The notes beneath the pieces were generated by a model that saw only the letters and a list, made by a program, of their open reading frames with translations, was not told where the DNA came from and did not search any database. A program made the position numbers and the translations under genes. From positions 1 through 43,902 of the forward strand of contig DXHY01000023.1 of assembly GCA_019113175.1 (NCBI GenBank): a stretch of 43,902 nt of DNA, read 5' to 3'. Of the stretch, positions 8,139 through 16,751 are shown piece by piece. Source of the DNA: Candidatus Eisenbergiella stercoravium (lineage in GTDB: Bacteria; Bacillota; Clostridia; Lachnospirales; Lachnospiraceae). The first letter of the stretch is position 1. Each line of letters opens with the position of its first letter.

Positions 8139-8307
8139 ACTGCTGGCCGCCTGGGGCGTCCGTTTCATACAGATAAAAAACTACTTTGCCTTTTATATAG
8201 TCGAAGGAAACCAGGTAACAGTGATCCGTTTTCTGTACGCCAAAAGCGACCGGGTTTCCATTTTAAAGACAGGCTTTCCTCTCGTTCAGGCTGTTATCCA
8301 TGTGTGA
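8050..8307 (+). pseudogene. RelE/ParE-type toxin remnant, N-terminus deleted
   Basis: In the +1 frame relative to the antitoxin, the reading DAADAFLEETDQKINALLPF is followed by HPVVEDKLLAAWGVRFIQIK, then NYFAFYIVEGNQVTVIRFLY and AKSDRVSIL. This matches the C-terminal two thirds of RelE/ParE plasmid-stabilisation toxins, including the RFI-IKNY and VIRFLYAKSD segments. The first 30 or so residues and the start codon are absent, and the sequence joins directly to the antitoxin. A single deletion removing the antitoxin end and toxin start explains both. The toxin is almost certainly not made. Confidence 0.75.
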
Positions 8308-8328
8308 CTTCACAGTCTGCATTCTCTA

Positions 8329-8733
8329 TCAGCCCGCACACCCTTGAGAAGACACCGTATCCACTGATTTCAGGATTCCATGATAACCTTTCCTTTCCCG
8401 TATAGATACAATTACCGGGCCTGCCAAGACGCCTCTGTATGGCATGTCGCTCTTTCCTGGATACATTCCGGCATCCAGGTCCTGATCCAGATGGCACTTT
8501 GTCTCCTCGTTAATCTCCAGCTTCTTTCCATACATTTTCATATGTGGCGAAACCTGTCTGATCACATCACACAGGTTTCCCAATCCATTTCCCGCATCCA
8601 CCTCATGACAGGCGATGGTTTCAAAATCATCCCCCGGAATGGGAATATACACAATCCTGTCATCCGGCATGATAATTCCCGGCATGCCGCCAAAATCGGA
8701 GTCACAGCCTTTTCTGCTTAAAATAACCTTCAT
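8329..8733 (-). pseudogene. Truncated Nmad3-like protein
   Basis: 134 aa. The N-terminus MKVILSRKGCDSDFGGMPG, then IIMPDDRIVYIPIPGDD, resembles the start of the Nmad3 (nucleotide modification associated) domain family, in which MKxILSRKGFDS-GG-PSPI is typical. The CHLDQDLD segment fits the next family block. Full-length members run to roughly 230-250 residues; after about residue 105 the resemblance stops and the frame ends early. The start has AAGAGGCGG upstream. Nmad3 proteins are found with modified-base or phage-defence loci; nothing else of that kind is here, so this is probably a relic. Confidence 0.5.
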
Positions 8734-9035
8734 AATCCGCCTCTTTTGTTTCAGCCCTCACAGCCCCCAAAAGGATTTCATATACAATCACAGTTTATCA
8801 TACGGGCCCCATAATTGCACGCGTTACATTGCACGGGCAATAAAACGGTTCAGCATCAGCACGGACAGGCAAAGGTAAAAATATTACAAATACTGGTCAA
8901 AAAACTTCTTCCCCACTCCCCCATTCCATGATACTGTAAAAGCAGACCGGCGCGAACAGGTTCGCGCCAAAGAATGGCTTCCGCCATTCTTTCATCATGA
9001 AATGCCGCCTTTCGGCGGCGGGAAAAGAGGTAGGT
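8734..9035. other. Intergenic region ending in a three-hairpin leader
   Basis: 302 bp between divergent genes. I see no convincing promoter in 8734-8940. The last 90 bases hold three consecutive hairpins on the plus strand: GGCGCGAA/TTCGCGCC (8949-8968), AAAGAATGGC/GCCATTCTTT (8969-8992) and GCCGCC-TTTC-GGCGGC (9004-9019). These are followed by GGGAAAAGAGGTAGGT and the start at 9036. Confidence 0.7.
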
Positions 9036-9869
9036 ATGAAAATTGGAACCTGTGTTTCACTCGACAGCATGGAGGGTATCGAGGGCAAACTGGAAACCCT
9101 GCGGAAAAATGATTTTGATTCCTGTCAGCTTCTTGCCTGGAATCCTGCTGTATGGACCGAAGAAAATGCAGAGCGGCTGAAAAGCCTTCTGGGAAAATAC
9201 GGCGTCTGCGTATCCGCATTCTGGTGCGGCTGGGAAGGGCCGAAGGTCTGGGATTTCTATGACGGACAGCTTACGCTTGGGCTTGTGCCGCCCGAATACC
9301 GGCAGATGCGGGTACAGAATCTGTGCGATGGAGCGGATTTCGCCCGCCTTCTCGGGATTACGGATGTGGTCACGCACATGGGCTTCATTCCGGAGAATCC
9401 CAACGATCCCAATTTTGGCGGCTTTTGCGTTGCGGTGCGCACCGTCGCGCAGCACCTGAAAAAGAACGGCCAGTTCCTGCTCTTTGAAACGGGCCAGGAA
9501 ACCCCGGTCACCATGCTTCGCTGCTTTGAACGCGTGGGTATGGACAACCTGGGCATCAATCTGGATACGGCCAACCTGATCCTTTATGGAAAAGCCAACC
9601 CCGTGGACGCGCTGGACGTGTTCGGAACCTATGTGCGCAACCTGCATGCCAAGGATGGGCTGTATCCGGTAAACGGCCATGACCTGGGGCAGGAAGTTCC
9701 CATTGGCGAGGGAAAGGTGGATTTCAACACTCTGTTTGAAAAGCTGCATGAGCTTGGCTACGATTCTTATGTAACCATCGAACGGGAAATCGAAGGCGAT
9801 CAGCAGCTTTCAGACATCCTGAGAGCCAGGGACTACCTGCAGGCGGTAATTGACAACATCTATTCATAA
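9036..9869 (+). CDS. Sugar phosphate isomerase/epimerase (AP endonuclease 2-like TIM barrel)
   Basis: 277 aa with the xylose-isomerase-like TIM-barrel fold. Likely metal-binding residues are E in LLFETGQE, D in INLDTANL, H in RNLHAKDG and E in VTIEREIEG, the usual E-D-H-E set of the IolE/IolI/KE-type family. Such enzymes isomerise or dehydrate sugars, inositols or keto-sugars, often beside Gfo/Idh/MocA oxidoreductases, as here (next gene 108 nt downstream, same strand). The start at 9036 is preferred because AGAGGTAGGT is adjacent and the protein then begins MKIGTCVSL; the upstream ATG at 8997 lies in the hairpin leader. The substrate is unknown. Confidence 0.88.
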   Translation: MKIGTCVSLDSMEGIEGKLETLRKNDFDSCQLLAWNPAVWTEENAERLKSLLGKYGVCVSAFWCGWEGPKVWDFYDGQLTLGLVPPEYRQMRVQNLCDGADFARLLGITDVVTHMGFIPENPNDPNFGGFCVAVRTVAQHLKKNGQFLLFETGQETPVTMLRCFERVGMDNLGINLDTANLILYGKANPVDALDVFGTYVRNLHAKDGLYPVNGHDLGQEVPIGEGKVDFNTLFEKLHELGYDSYVTIEREIEGDQQLSDILRARDYLQAVIDNIYS

Positions 9870-9887
9870 AAATGTGCGCTGGAGGCC

Positions 9888-9961
9888 GGCAGGAACCTGG
9901 GGTTCCTGCCAAAGAACGGCTGACGCCGTTCTTTTATGAATAATATGCCGCCCGGGGCGGC
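9888..9961 (+). promoter_or_regulatory. Three-hairpin leader between epimerase and oxidoreductase
   Basis: Three hairpins in the same order as at 8949-9019: GGCAGGAACC/GGTTCCTGCC (9888-9910), AAAGAACGGC/GCCGTTCTTT (9911-9934) and GCCGCC-CGG-GGCGGC (9947-9961). Then GGAGG and ATG 9978. Stem bases differ from the other copy but pairing is kept. The first two could act as a weak intercistronic terminator or RNA stabiliser. Confidence 0.7.
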
Positions 9962-9977
9962 AGAACTGGAGGAAAAA

Positions 9978-10922
9978 ATGTTAAAAGTTGGTCTGATCGG
10001 CGTGGGGGGAATCAGCGGTTCCCACATCCCCGCCTGGGATGCCATGGAAGATACGGAGCTTACCTCACTCTGTGATATTCGTCCGGAGCGTATGGAACCG
10101 TATCCGGATAAGCATCATTATACGGATTTTGACGAAATGCTGGAGAAGGAGGAACTGGATATTCTGGATATCTGTCTTCCTACCTATCTTCATGTGGATT
10201 TTGCCATTAAGGCGATGCAAAGGGGCATCCATGTAATCTGCGAGAAACCCATCTCCCTGAAGGAGGAGGATGTGGACCGCGCTTACCGGACGGCCCATGA
10301 AAACAACGTCTACTTCATGGTGGCACAGGTACTCCGCTTCTGGCCGGAATACGAGCTGATAAAGGAGCTGTATGATTCCGGCAGATATGGGAAGCTTCTC
10401 TCCGGCTATATGGGCCGTCTGAACGGTTATCCGAAATGGAGCTGGGATGACTGGATGCTTGACGAAGCGCGCAGCGGCCTGATTCCCTTCGACCTGCACA
10501 TCCACGACCTGGATTTCTGTGTTTATGCCTTCGGTGCGCCCACGGATGTTCAGGAAAAGAGAGTCAAGCTCCCGAAGCAGGATTATATCAGCGCAGTCTA
10601 TCAGTTCCCCGGCTTCTTCATCACCACAGAAAGCTCCTGGTACTCCGCGCCATATCCCTTCACCGCCTCCTTCCGCTTCCTGTTCGAAAAGGCGCTTGTA
10701 GCCTGGGAAGGCGGGAAATGCCTGATCTACCAGAATGACGGGCAGATTCTGGATCTGTCCACAGAGTCTCTGAACGATACGGGCGACATCGATCTTCCAC
10801 AGACAAATGCCTACGCCGAAGAAATCCGGTATTTTACGGACTGCGTCAAAGAAGGGCGCTTTCCGGATAAAGTAAAGCCGGAGGAACTGAAGCAGGTGCT
10901 TCATATTCTGAATGCTCTTTAA
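9978..10922 (+). CDS. Gfo/Idh/MocA family oxidoreductase
   Basis: 314 aa. The N-terminal NAD(P)-binding fold opens MLKVGLIGVGGISGSHI, the family motif is CEKPISLKEEDVDRA (about residue 92), and the catalytic region has FDLHIHDLDFCVYAFG. It follows the isomerase/epimerase on the same strand and probably shares its transcript, a pairing common in inositol and unusual-sugar catabolism. GGAGG sits 6 nt before ATG 9978; the frame extends to 9936 only through the hairpin leader. It is not closely similar to the other Gfo proteins in the window. The substrate is unassigned. Confidence 0.92.
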   Translation: MLKVGLIGVGGISGSHIPAWDAMEDTELTSLCDIRPERMEPYPDKHHYTDFDEMLEKEELDILDICLPTYLHVDFAIKAMQRGIHVICEKPISLKEEDVDRAYRTAHENNVYFMVAQVLRFWPEYELIKELYDSGRYGKLLSGYMGRLNGYPKWSWDDWMLDEARSGLIPFDLHIHDLDFCVYAFGAPTDVQEKRVKLPKQDYISAVYQFPGFFITTESSWYSAPYPFTASFRFLFEKALVAWEGGKCLIYQNDGQILDLSTESLNDTGDIDLPQTNAYAEEIRYFTDCVKEGRFPDKVKPEELKQVLHILNAL

Positions 10923-10999
10923 CTGCGATTTGCAAAGCGGAAACCTTCTGTTCCCTTTCTCTGTGAAAGAGATAAATCAGAACCTTCCTGCAAGTATAG

Positions 11000-11067
11000 T
11001 AAAAACGGCAGCAGCCGGCCGGGGCAAATACCTGTAATGGTATATCTCTGCCCCGGCCGGCTGCTGC
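11000..11067 (-). terminator. Strong terminator in the convergent gap
   Basis: A perfect 19-bp stem (11008-11026 with 11049-11067) with a 22-nt loop that itself contains a small hairpin. On the minus strand it is followed closely by a five-U run (11005-11001), so it ends transcription of the gene at 11141-12349. The plus side lacks a T run, but the stem may also block read-through from 10922. Confidence 0.85.
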
Positions 11068-11140
11068 ACTTCCTGTGCCATTGTGCTATTACAATTTTTA
11101 AAGGTTCTGCAGGCACTTCTCTTCCGAACTGCTCAGAGGC

Positions 11141-12349
11141 TTAATCCTGCGGCAGGCGCTCATGCCATCTTCCGCCGGTAAAATCAGGAACATCAACCAC
11201 TGCCCCGCCTCTTGCGATGGACATCTCAGACAGCGCGGTAACCGCCATCCAGCTTGCCGCATCATATACATCCACGGGCATGGGCCTGTTTTCTCTCAGG
11301 CAGGCGAAAAAGGTCTGAAACTCCAGCCAGTCCATTCCGTCATGGCCGCCCTGAACTCCTTCCTGAATATACTTTTTCCAGACCGGATGATCATATTCCT
11401 CCTCATACTGCGCCGCGTTCCCGCTGCAGGTCTTTCTCCAGTCAAAATCATGAGCCTTGTCCTCCGGCCGGTCAAGGAACACCGAATCCGTGACTTCCTC
11501 ATACATACCCTTCGTTCCTCTCACCGTAAAATTGCGGCTGTAGTATCTGGGCAGCGTCGTATCCAGCGTGAGCACAATGGTCTCTCCATGAGCGCAGCGG
11601 ATCACCGTTGTCACCACGTCTCCCTGCGCAAAGGTTTGATTTTTCAGGAATTCGTCATCGCTTTTGTTTTCCCGGATATAATCCCGAAGTCCGGCCGCCT
11701 TAGACGCCATGGAAGCCAGCGTCATCATCCGGTTTCCCCGGTTGATGTTCAGAACCTTTGCAATGGGTCCCAGGTCATGGGTGGGGTAATTTTCACAGTT
11801 GCGGTTCAGATAGTTTCTCAGCCTGTAATGGCGGTTCTCCCTTCCAAAGGAGATTTCGTCCCGAAGATCGTGCTGGTAACCTCCCGCACAGTGCACTACC
11901 TCTCCGAACAGTCCTTTGCGCACCATGTTCAGCGCCATCATTTCCCGTCTGCCGAAGCAGCAGTTTTCCAGAAACATGAACGGCGTTCCCGTTTTCTCAT
12001 ATGCCTCCACCAGATCCCAGCAGTCCTTCAGCTCATAGGCACCGCCCACCTCCATGGCAACCGCCTTTCCCGCATACATCGCCGCCAGTGCGATTCTCAC
12101 ATGGCTCTCCCAGGCAGTGGCGATAATGATGGTATTCACATTTTCATCCCGGATCACATCCAGATAATCCGAATATTCTGCAGGTCTGGCCTGTCCGGCT
12201 TCCACCACAAGCTCCGCGCCCTTCTGCGTCCTGTCCTCATAAACGTCGCAGACAGCCACGACCTGCTCCTTCTGCTTTAACACTACATCCTTCAGAAGCC
12301 AGTAGCCTCTGCTTCCCAACCCTATAAAACCGATTCTGATCTCCTTCAT
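11141..12349 (-). CDS. GH109-like NAD-dependent glycosidase / Gfo-Idh-MocA protein
   Basis: About 402 aa. The N-terminal Rossmann fold reads IRIGFIGLGSRGYWLLKDVV. Unlike ordinary oxidoreductases, it lacks EKP and has MEVGGAYELKDCW instead. The block NENCCFGRREMM-like LENCCFGRREMMALNMV, then GGYQHDLRDE, then NCENYPTHDLGPIAKVL and GGHDGMDWLEF, is typical of glycoside hydrolase family 109, whose characterised members are alpha-N-acetylgalactosaminidases using bound NAD. The His in YPTHDLGP is the likely key residue. ATG 12349 is chosen; a GTG at 12358 is in frame. It is divergent from an AraC regulator across a palindrome. The GH109 assignment rests on recalled motifs and the substrate is an inference. 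Confidence 0.75.
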   Translation of the reverse strand: MKEIRIGFIGLGSRGYWLLKDVVLKQKEQVVAVCDVYEDRTQKGAELVVEAGQARPAEYSDYLDVIRDENVNTIIIATAWESHVRIALAAMYAGKAVAMEVGGAYELKDCWDLVEAYEKTGTPFMFLENCCFGRREMMALNMVRKGLFGEVVHCAGGYQHDLRDEISFGRENRHYRLRNYLNRNCENYPTHDLGPIAKVLNINRGNRMMTLASMASKAAGLRDYIRENKSDDEFLKNQTFAQGDVVTTVIRCAHGETIVLTLDTTLPRYYSRNFTVRGTKGMYEEVTDSVFLDRPEDKAHDFDWRKTCSGNAAQYEEEYDHPVWKKYIQEGVQGGHDGMDWLEFQTFFACLRENRPMPVDVYDAASWMAVTALSEMSIARGGAVVDVPDFTGGRWHERLPQD

Positions 12350-12442
12350 GCTTTCCACCCTTTCTTCCGTATCTGCGCCAGCGCCCCGCCGGCTTTCCGG
12401 TGAACGTCATTTTGATTGATAAATCCTGCTGCGCCTTCAGGC

Positions 12443-12480
12443 TTTACAGCGTTTCCTGTTGATGCTATGATAGCATCATA
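12443..12480. promoter_or_regulatory. Divergent promoters with 17-bp palindromic operator
   Basis: Plus strand: TTTACA (12443-12448), 17-bp spacer, TATGAT (12466-12471), pointing to the AraC gene at 12641. Minus strand: TATGAT at 12480-12475 with TTGATA 15 bp upstream, pointing to the GH109-like gene. The perfect palindrome GATGCTATGATAGCATC (12461-12477) covers both -10 boxes, so one bound regulator could control both directions. Confidence 0.65.
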
Positions 12481-12640
12481 AAAAGTATATAACTATATCA
12501 AATCAGTTCAATATCGGATACTTTTCGTTCAATTTTACGGCGTTTTTCGTTTCACCAGGCCGCATGGCCAGACAGCACGGACATGCGGCACAGGAGAACT
12601 CAGCCATGCGGAAAGATAACGTTGCAGAAAGGAAGGCTTC

Positions 12641-13567
12641 ATGGTCTGGATAGCACATCCCGTCACGCGTCAGATACAGCTGACCGCATTTTATTCCCTC
12701 TTTGAGGTTCATTATGAAAAAGGCTATGAATTTCCGGGAGAAAGCCACAATTTCTGGGAATGCCTTTACGTGGCTGATGGAGAGGTCTGTGTGTCCGGCG
12801 ATGAAAGAGTATATAACCTCACCCGTGGCTCCATCATTTTTCATAAGCCTCTGGAGCTTCATAAATTCATCGTGACCGGTGAAAAAGGCGCAGACCTGTT
12901 TATCTTCTCCTTTACCGCGGAAGGCCCGCTCACCGCCTGGCTGGGTGAAAAGGTGTTTGCACTCACGGAGTCTCAACAGAAGCTCCTGCAGGATCTGTAC
13001 GCTTTTGCCCGCCAGAGCGTCCGGAATGCAGCCTGCTGCCACGCTGCAGAAAGCTCCGCAGACCGCGGCATGGAAGGCCCTTCAGGCCGCAGCACGGAAC
13101 ATCCCTCCGGCTGGAACCCGGACAGCTACCGCCGCTTCCTTGAGCCCTTCGGCCGGCTACCCGCTTTTTCCCAGACTGCAGCTTCTTACCTGGAGCTTCT
13201 CATGCTCTCCCTTGCCGAAGCCGGAGCCGTTTCCTCTGCCTCCAGCGATCCGGACGCCGTTCTTTTCAGCCGGGCCGTAAATTTCCTCAACAGCAATATC
13301 CACCGCCAGCCCTCCGTTCCCGAAATCGCCCGCTTCTGCGGCGTCAGCGAGTCGGGTCTGAAGCGCATCTTCGACAAATATGCCGGAATCAGCGTCCACA
13401 AATACCTGCTCAAGCTGAAAATCAAGACCGCCATACAGCTTCTCAGGGGCGGGGAAACCGTCTCCCGCACGGCGGAGGTTCTTGGCTTTAACAGCCAGAG
13501 CTATTTTTCCAGGGCTTTCCGACGGGAAACCGGGATTTCGCCATCTCAGGTGTATGAGGAAAAATAG
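12641..13567 (+). CDS. AraC family transcriptional regulator
   Basis: 308 aa. The N-terminal sensor is a cupin-like fold (ESHNFWECLYVADGEVCV, then RGSIIFHKPLELHKF). A low-complexity, Ala/Ser-rich middle (about residues 125-165) is followed by the C-terminal double helix-turn-helix: VPEIARFCGVSESGLKRIF and AEVLGFNSQSYFSRAFRRE, ending GISPSQVYEEK. It is divergent from the GH109-like gene with a shared palindrome in the promoter region, so it is the best candidate controller of that gene and perhaps of the DUF5696-PHP pair. The 5' UTR from the predicted promoter is about 160 nt. AAAGGAAGG precedes the start. Confidence 0.92.
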   Translation: MVWIAHPVTRQIQLTAFYSLFEVHYEKGYEFPGESHNFWECLYVADGEVCVSGDERVYNLTRGSIIFHKPLELHKFIVTGEKGADLFIFSFTAEGPLTAWLGEKVFALTESQQKLLQDLYAFARQSVRNAACCHAAESSADRGMEGPSGRSTEHPSGWNPDSYRRFLEPFGRLPAFSQTAASYLELLMLSLAEAGAVSSASSDPDAVLFSRAVNFLNSNIHRQPSVPEIARFCGVSESGLKRIFDKYAGISVHKYLLKLKIKTAIQLLRGGETVSRTAEVLGFNSQSYFSRAFRRETGISPSQVYEEK

Positions 13568-13589
13568 CAGAATATTCCTCCTCTCATTT

Positions 13590-14579
13590 TCAGTCCGAAA
13601 AATACGCGTTGGAAACGGTATGTCTTCCCTTTCCGTCCGTGATCTCCACACGGATATATCCCTCTTCCCCGTTCAGCTCAAAGTCCGCCTCAGTAATGGT
13701 CTCTCCCGGTCTGGCCGATGCTCTGTGGCAGTTTCTTCCCATGGTTTTCAGGAAAATCTTATCCGCAGGCGTACATTTCACATGCACATGGCTGCCCGTA
13801 CGGGTGAATTCCAGAATCTCCGGAGCCTCTCCCTGTCCGTCCGGTACGCAACAGCTGTAAAAGTTTCCCTTTTTCAGCGCATCGATGATTCCGTCATAGG
13901 TAAGACTTTCCGCGCCAATCATAACATATCCGCCGAAGGAATCATACAGACCGCCGTCGATGGCCATGCTGTTGTGATTGTCATCCGTGGATACGCAGAA
14001 AAGTTTCTGACCGCTTCTGAGCATCTCATCGTAAGCCTGAGGATGATAGCCATACAGACCATCCATCTCGCAGCCATGATTATAGATTTCCATGCCCCAC
14101 ATTCCTTTCAACTTCGTGTACTCGTCACAGGTCTGCAGGGACCAGTAGGGATGATTGTAACAGCCGATAAAACCCAGCTTTGTCATCTCTTCCACATAGG
14201 CATTCACCGCGTCCATGTCCTCATAGGGCACCTCAGGCCGGCAGAGAGCTTCCTTGATCTCCTTATTCTGATCCGGACAGGTATCATACCAGTTCATATG
14301 CCAGGTACGGCGGTAATTCCAGCTCATATCCACAGCCTGATTGATGTCCGTTTCCAGAGCTGTGATTGCAAGAAATTCTCCGTCACTGAGCTCCCTGTGG
14401 TCCACATAACGGTCATGATCCGTAAATGCGATCACCTGATAGCCTTTTTCCTGATAATGCCTTTTTATTTCCTCCGGCGTCATTTTCCCATCAGAAAATA
14501 CAGTGTGGCAATGCAGATTTGCCTTATAATAAGTTACTCCCTTCGGCAGCAGTTCCATGGTTTTCATTTTTCTTTTCAT
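13590..14579 (-). CDS. PHP-domain metal-dependent phosphoesterase
   Basis: 329 aa. PHP metal ligands are visible: NLHCHTVFSDGKMT (about residues 21-34), FTDHDRYVDH, ALETDI, GCYNHPYW and STDDNHN. The N-terminal 230 residues form the PHP domain; the last 80 look like an accessory beta domain. Such enzymes hydrolyse phosphoesters or act in carbohydrate pathways. The start ATG overlaps the stop of the upstream DUF5696 gene by 4 nt (ATGA), and GGAGG lies in that gene's end, so the two are translationally coupled and probably work on the same compound. It is convergent with the AraC gene, 22 nt apart. The substrate is unknown. Confidence 0.85.
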   Translation of the reverse strand: MKRKMKTMELLPKGVTYYKANLHCHTVFSDGKMTPEEIKRHYQEKGYQVIAFTDHDRYVDHRELSDGEFLAITALETDINQAVDMSWNYRRTWHMNWYDTCPDQNKEIKEALCRPEVPYEDMDAVNAYVEEMTKLGFIGCYNHPYWSLQTCDEYTKLKGMWGMEIYNHGCEMDGLYGYHPQAYDEMLRSGQKLFCVSTDDNHNSMAIDGGLYDSFGGYVMIGAESLTYDGIIDALKKGNFYSCCVPDGQGEAPEILEFTRTGSHVHVKCTPADKIFLKTMGRNCHRASARPGETITEADFELNGEEGYIRVEITDGKGRHTVSNAYFSD

Positions 14580-16636
14580 CCTCCCTGTATGTTTTCAGTT
14601 TTTTTAATCTGATATGTACTGTTTCCCAGATCGATGGTCACAGTCGTCCCATCGGAAAAAAGTGTCCTCTGACGCATTCCGTCCTCATCCAGCAGTTCGT
14701 GGCGCACCATGGGGCAGCAGGCAAGCCGTTCATGAAGCTCGGAAACAATACGGCAGCGTTCCGCTGTTTTCTCCGGGCTCAGGTCGCCGCAGCCCGCAAA
14801 GGAGCCGTCTGTGTTCGCGTAAGCGCCTTCACGTACCAGATAGGGCGCGCCTGCGTTCAGAAGCGCATAGAGCATCAGATCCTCCCGGCATTTTTCTCCA
14901 TCTGGTCCCTCATACTCCAGAATGTCCATCATCCAGGGCTCCACCACGCAGTCATGGTAGACCAGATTGAACAGAGGCACCGCGATGCCGTTTCGCGGGG
15001 TTCCGGGCGCCTGAAGCATGAAATGATAAGGCGCATAATGACAGAATACCAGACTCTGCATGCTCCAGTCCGATACCTCCTCAGAGCTGGTGAGAATTCC
15101 CTTTGACAGAAGCCAGTCAAAGCACTGCTTTCTGTACTCATAGCATTCCCGTCTGCTCATTCTGTGATAGGGATTGCTGCATTCGTCCCCCTCATTGCAG
15201 GTAAATACGTCCAGGTATGCGCCATCCAGACGGATTCCATGGGAAAGCAGCTCGTGGAAATTGCGCTTTACATAGTAGGGCGCTTTTGTTGCGCACAGAT
15301 AGGACTGCGGACCTCCTGCCCAGCGGCTGTGCTGCGGCATGGTTCCGTCGGCAAGGCGCACCGCCTCATTCTCATCGAAGCTTTCCGCGCTCAGGTAGTA
15401 ATCCCGGTACTGGTCATGGATGCCGAACAGATAACCGCACTCATGCACCGTATCCGCCAGCTGCTTCATGCCTTCCCAGCCGCCGGCCTCCTCACAGGCA
15501 GGCAGGTAATCCGGATGATTATTGTCATAGCCAGGCTCCGCCCATCCATCCAGATGCAGATAGAGCTTTTTCACTCCCTGCTCTCTGATCTCTTCTATCA
15601 TCCCGGCGCGTTTGGCAAACGGGGTGACATGATTGTTCTTTTCCGGCTGATTCTTATCGTAAAAATCAGACAGAGGATGTACGCTGGTCTTTATGCCGCA
15701 ATGGACGAAGGCACAGCCGAAGAGCTTTTCCACGGAAGGGACTCTCGCCGCCTTTTCCTTCAGCGTGACCAGCTTTCCGATCTGCTTCGAATAAATGCGG
15801 TAGATTCTGCACAGATCATTATAGTCACAGTCATTCAGGAAGGTATAGGTAACGCTTCTTCTGTAATCCATCCGTCCCAGACTGGGCTCCCACCAGATGC
15901 CGATATGCGTATACGGACCGCCCGCCGGATGATCCACGTAAGCGCCCGCATTCCAGGGCGTGTCCGCAATGGCGATATAGCCCTGCCCTTCCTTTACCTG
16001 ACCGAACCAGGGCATATAGCCGCCTGCCGTCAGGAACTGCCCGCGAAAGCTCAGGGCGTTCACGGCTTTTTTCCAGTCGTTGGGAAGCAGCAGTCCCTGT
16101 CCTTCGTTGATCAGCGTATACCACTGCGGCAGCCTCTCTCCGGAACCACGGCTTTCCGGGACGTCCTTCTCAGACGGCATCATGGTAAATGCCATAGGAG
16201 CCGGCCAGCGGACCTCCTTCACGGAAAGCCCCTCTTCGCGGATGGGAATCCATTCAAAATGCACCTTCCCCACACAGCCTTCCTCCGGCTCCTCTCCGGT
16301 CTCCTCAATCCAGCAGAGCGTGTCGAAGGCATAGGAATCCTCTTTTCCGTCGAGCGCCCGATAGCTGGAACGGATTCCTCTTCCATAGCCGGTCTTTACC
16401 GTCTCATGGCTGATTTCCTTCCATCTGGCAAAATCCAGCTCCTCCTCCTGCGTAACACCAACAGGACGAACAGAGTCTTCCGTTTTCCACTCTGCTGATC
16501 CTGCCGTTATGCTGATCTGTAATGTTTTTCTGCACAGACTGAGCGTGAGTCCGGAAACCGGGCCCACAGTCAGCAGTGTTGATCCACTGGCCGCCCCGTA
16601 TGCGGAAGCGTCTGTTCTGCTTTCGTTTGCTGCCAT
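14576..16636 (-). CDS. DUF5696-type putative TIM-barrel glycosidase
   Basis: 686 aa, no signal peptide, so probably cytoplasmic. The N-terminal half is beta-rich; the middle (about residues 300-600) has TIM-barrel glycosidase features: LYLHLDGWAEPGYDNNHPDY, GYLFGIHDQYRDYY, GIRLDGAYLDVFTCNEGDE and LTSSEEVSDW. The Asp in YLDVF and a Glu in SSEEV are reasonable nucleophile and acid/base candidates by analogy with GH101/GH129-type enzymes, but I cannot confirm the family. The C-terminal beta domain closes the protein. It is coupled by ATGA overlap to the PHP gene and lies near a GH109-like gene, which makes an amino-sugar glycoside a plausible but unproven substrate. GGAGGAAAGG precedes the start. 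Confidence 0.65.
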   Translation of the reverse strand: MAANESRTDASAYGAASGSTLLTVGPVSGLTLSLCRKTLQISITAGSAEWKTEDSVRPVGVTQEEELDFARWKEISHETVKTGYGRGIRSSYRALDGKEDSYAFDTLCWIEETGEEPEEGCVGKVHFEWIPIREEGLSVKEVRWPAPMAFTMMPSEKDVPESRGSGERLPQWYTLINEGQGLLLPNDWKKAVNALSFRGQFLTAGGYMPWFGQVKEGQGYIAIADTPWNAGAYVDHPAGGPYTHIGIWWEPSLGRMDYRRSVTYTFLNDCDYNDLCRIYRIYSKQIGKLVTLKEKAARVPSVEKLFGCAFVHCGIKTSVHPLSDFYDKNQPEKNNHVTPFAKRAGMIEEIREQGVKKLYLHLDGWAEPGYDNNHPDYLPACEEAGGWEGMKQLADTVHECGYLFGIHDQYRDYYLSAESFDENEAVRLADGTMPQHSRWAGGPQSYLCATKAPYYVKRNFHELLSHGIRLDGAYLDVFTCNEGDECSNPYHRMSRRECYEYRKQCFDWLLSKGILTSSEEVSDWSMQSLVFCHYAPYHFMLQAPGTPRNGIAVPLFNLVYHDCVVEPWMMDILEYEGPDGEKCREDLMLYALLNAGAPYLVREGAYANTDGSFAGCGDLSPEKTAERCRIVSELHERLACCPMVRHELLDEDGMRQRTLFSDGTTVTIDLGNSTYQIKKTENIQGG

Positions 16637-16704
16637 CCTTTCCTCCTTCCGTGCGCCATTCCTGACACCGACTTAAAAATACTTTCCGAACGGAACCGCC
16701 TTCT

Positions 16705-16738
16705 TTAAAAAAGAAGCCGGCTGCATACCGGCTCCTCT
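16705..16738 (-). terminator. Terminator of pta-ackA
   Basis: On the minus strand AGCCGG (16733-16728) pairs with CCGGCT (16720-16715), followed within 2 nt by six Us (16712-16707). It lies 14 nt past the ackA stop. Confidence 0.8.
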
Positions 16739-16751
16739 GACAGTTCACTGT

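Noticed and set aside
9259-9749. Short frames on both strands within the epimerase gene
   Set aside because: The epimerase frame has metal-binding motifs and a proper start; the others are shadows.
15164-16498. 444-codon plus-strand open frame opposite the DUF5696 gene
   Set aside because: Codon-phase shadow of a long GC-rich gene; no start signal and no recognisable domain.
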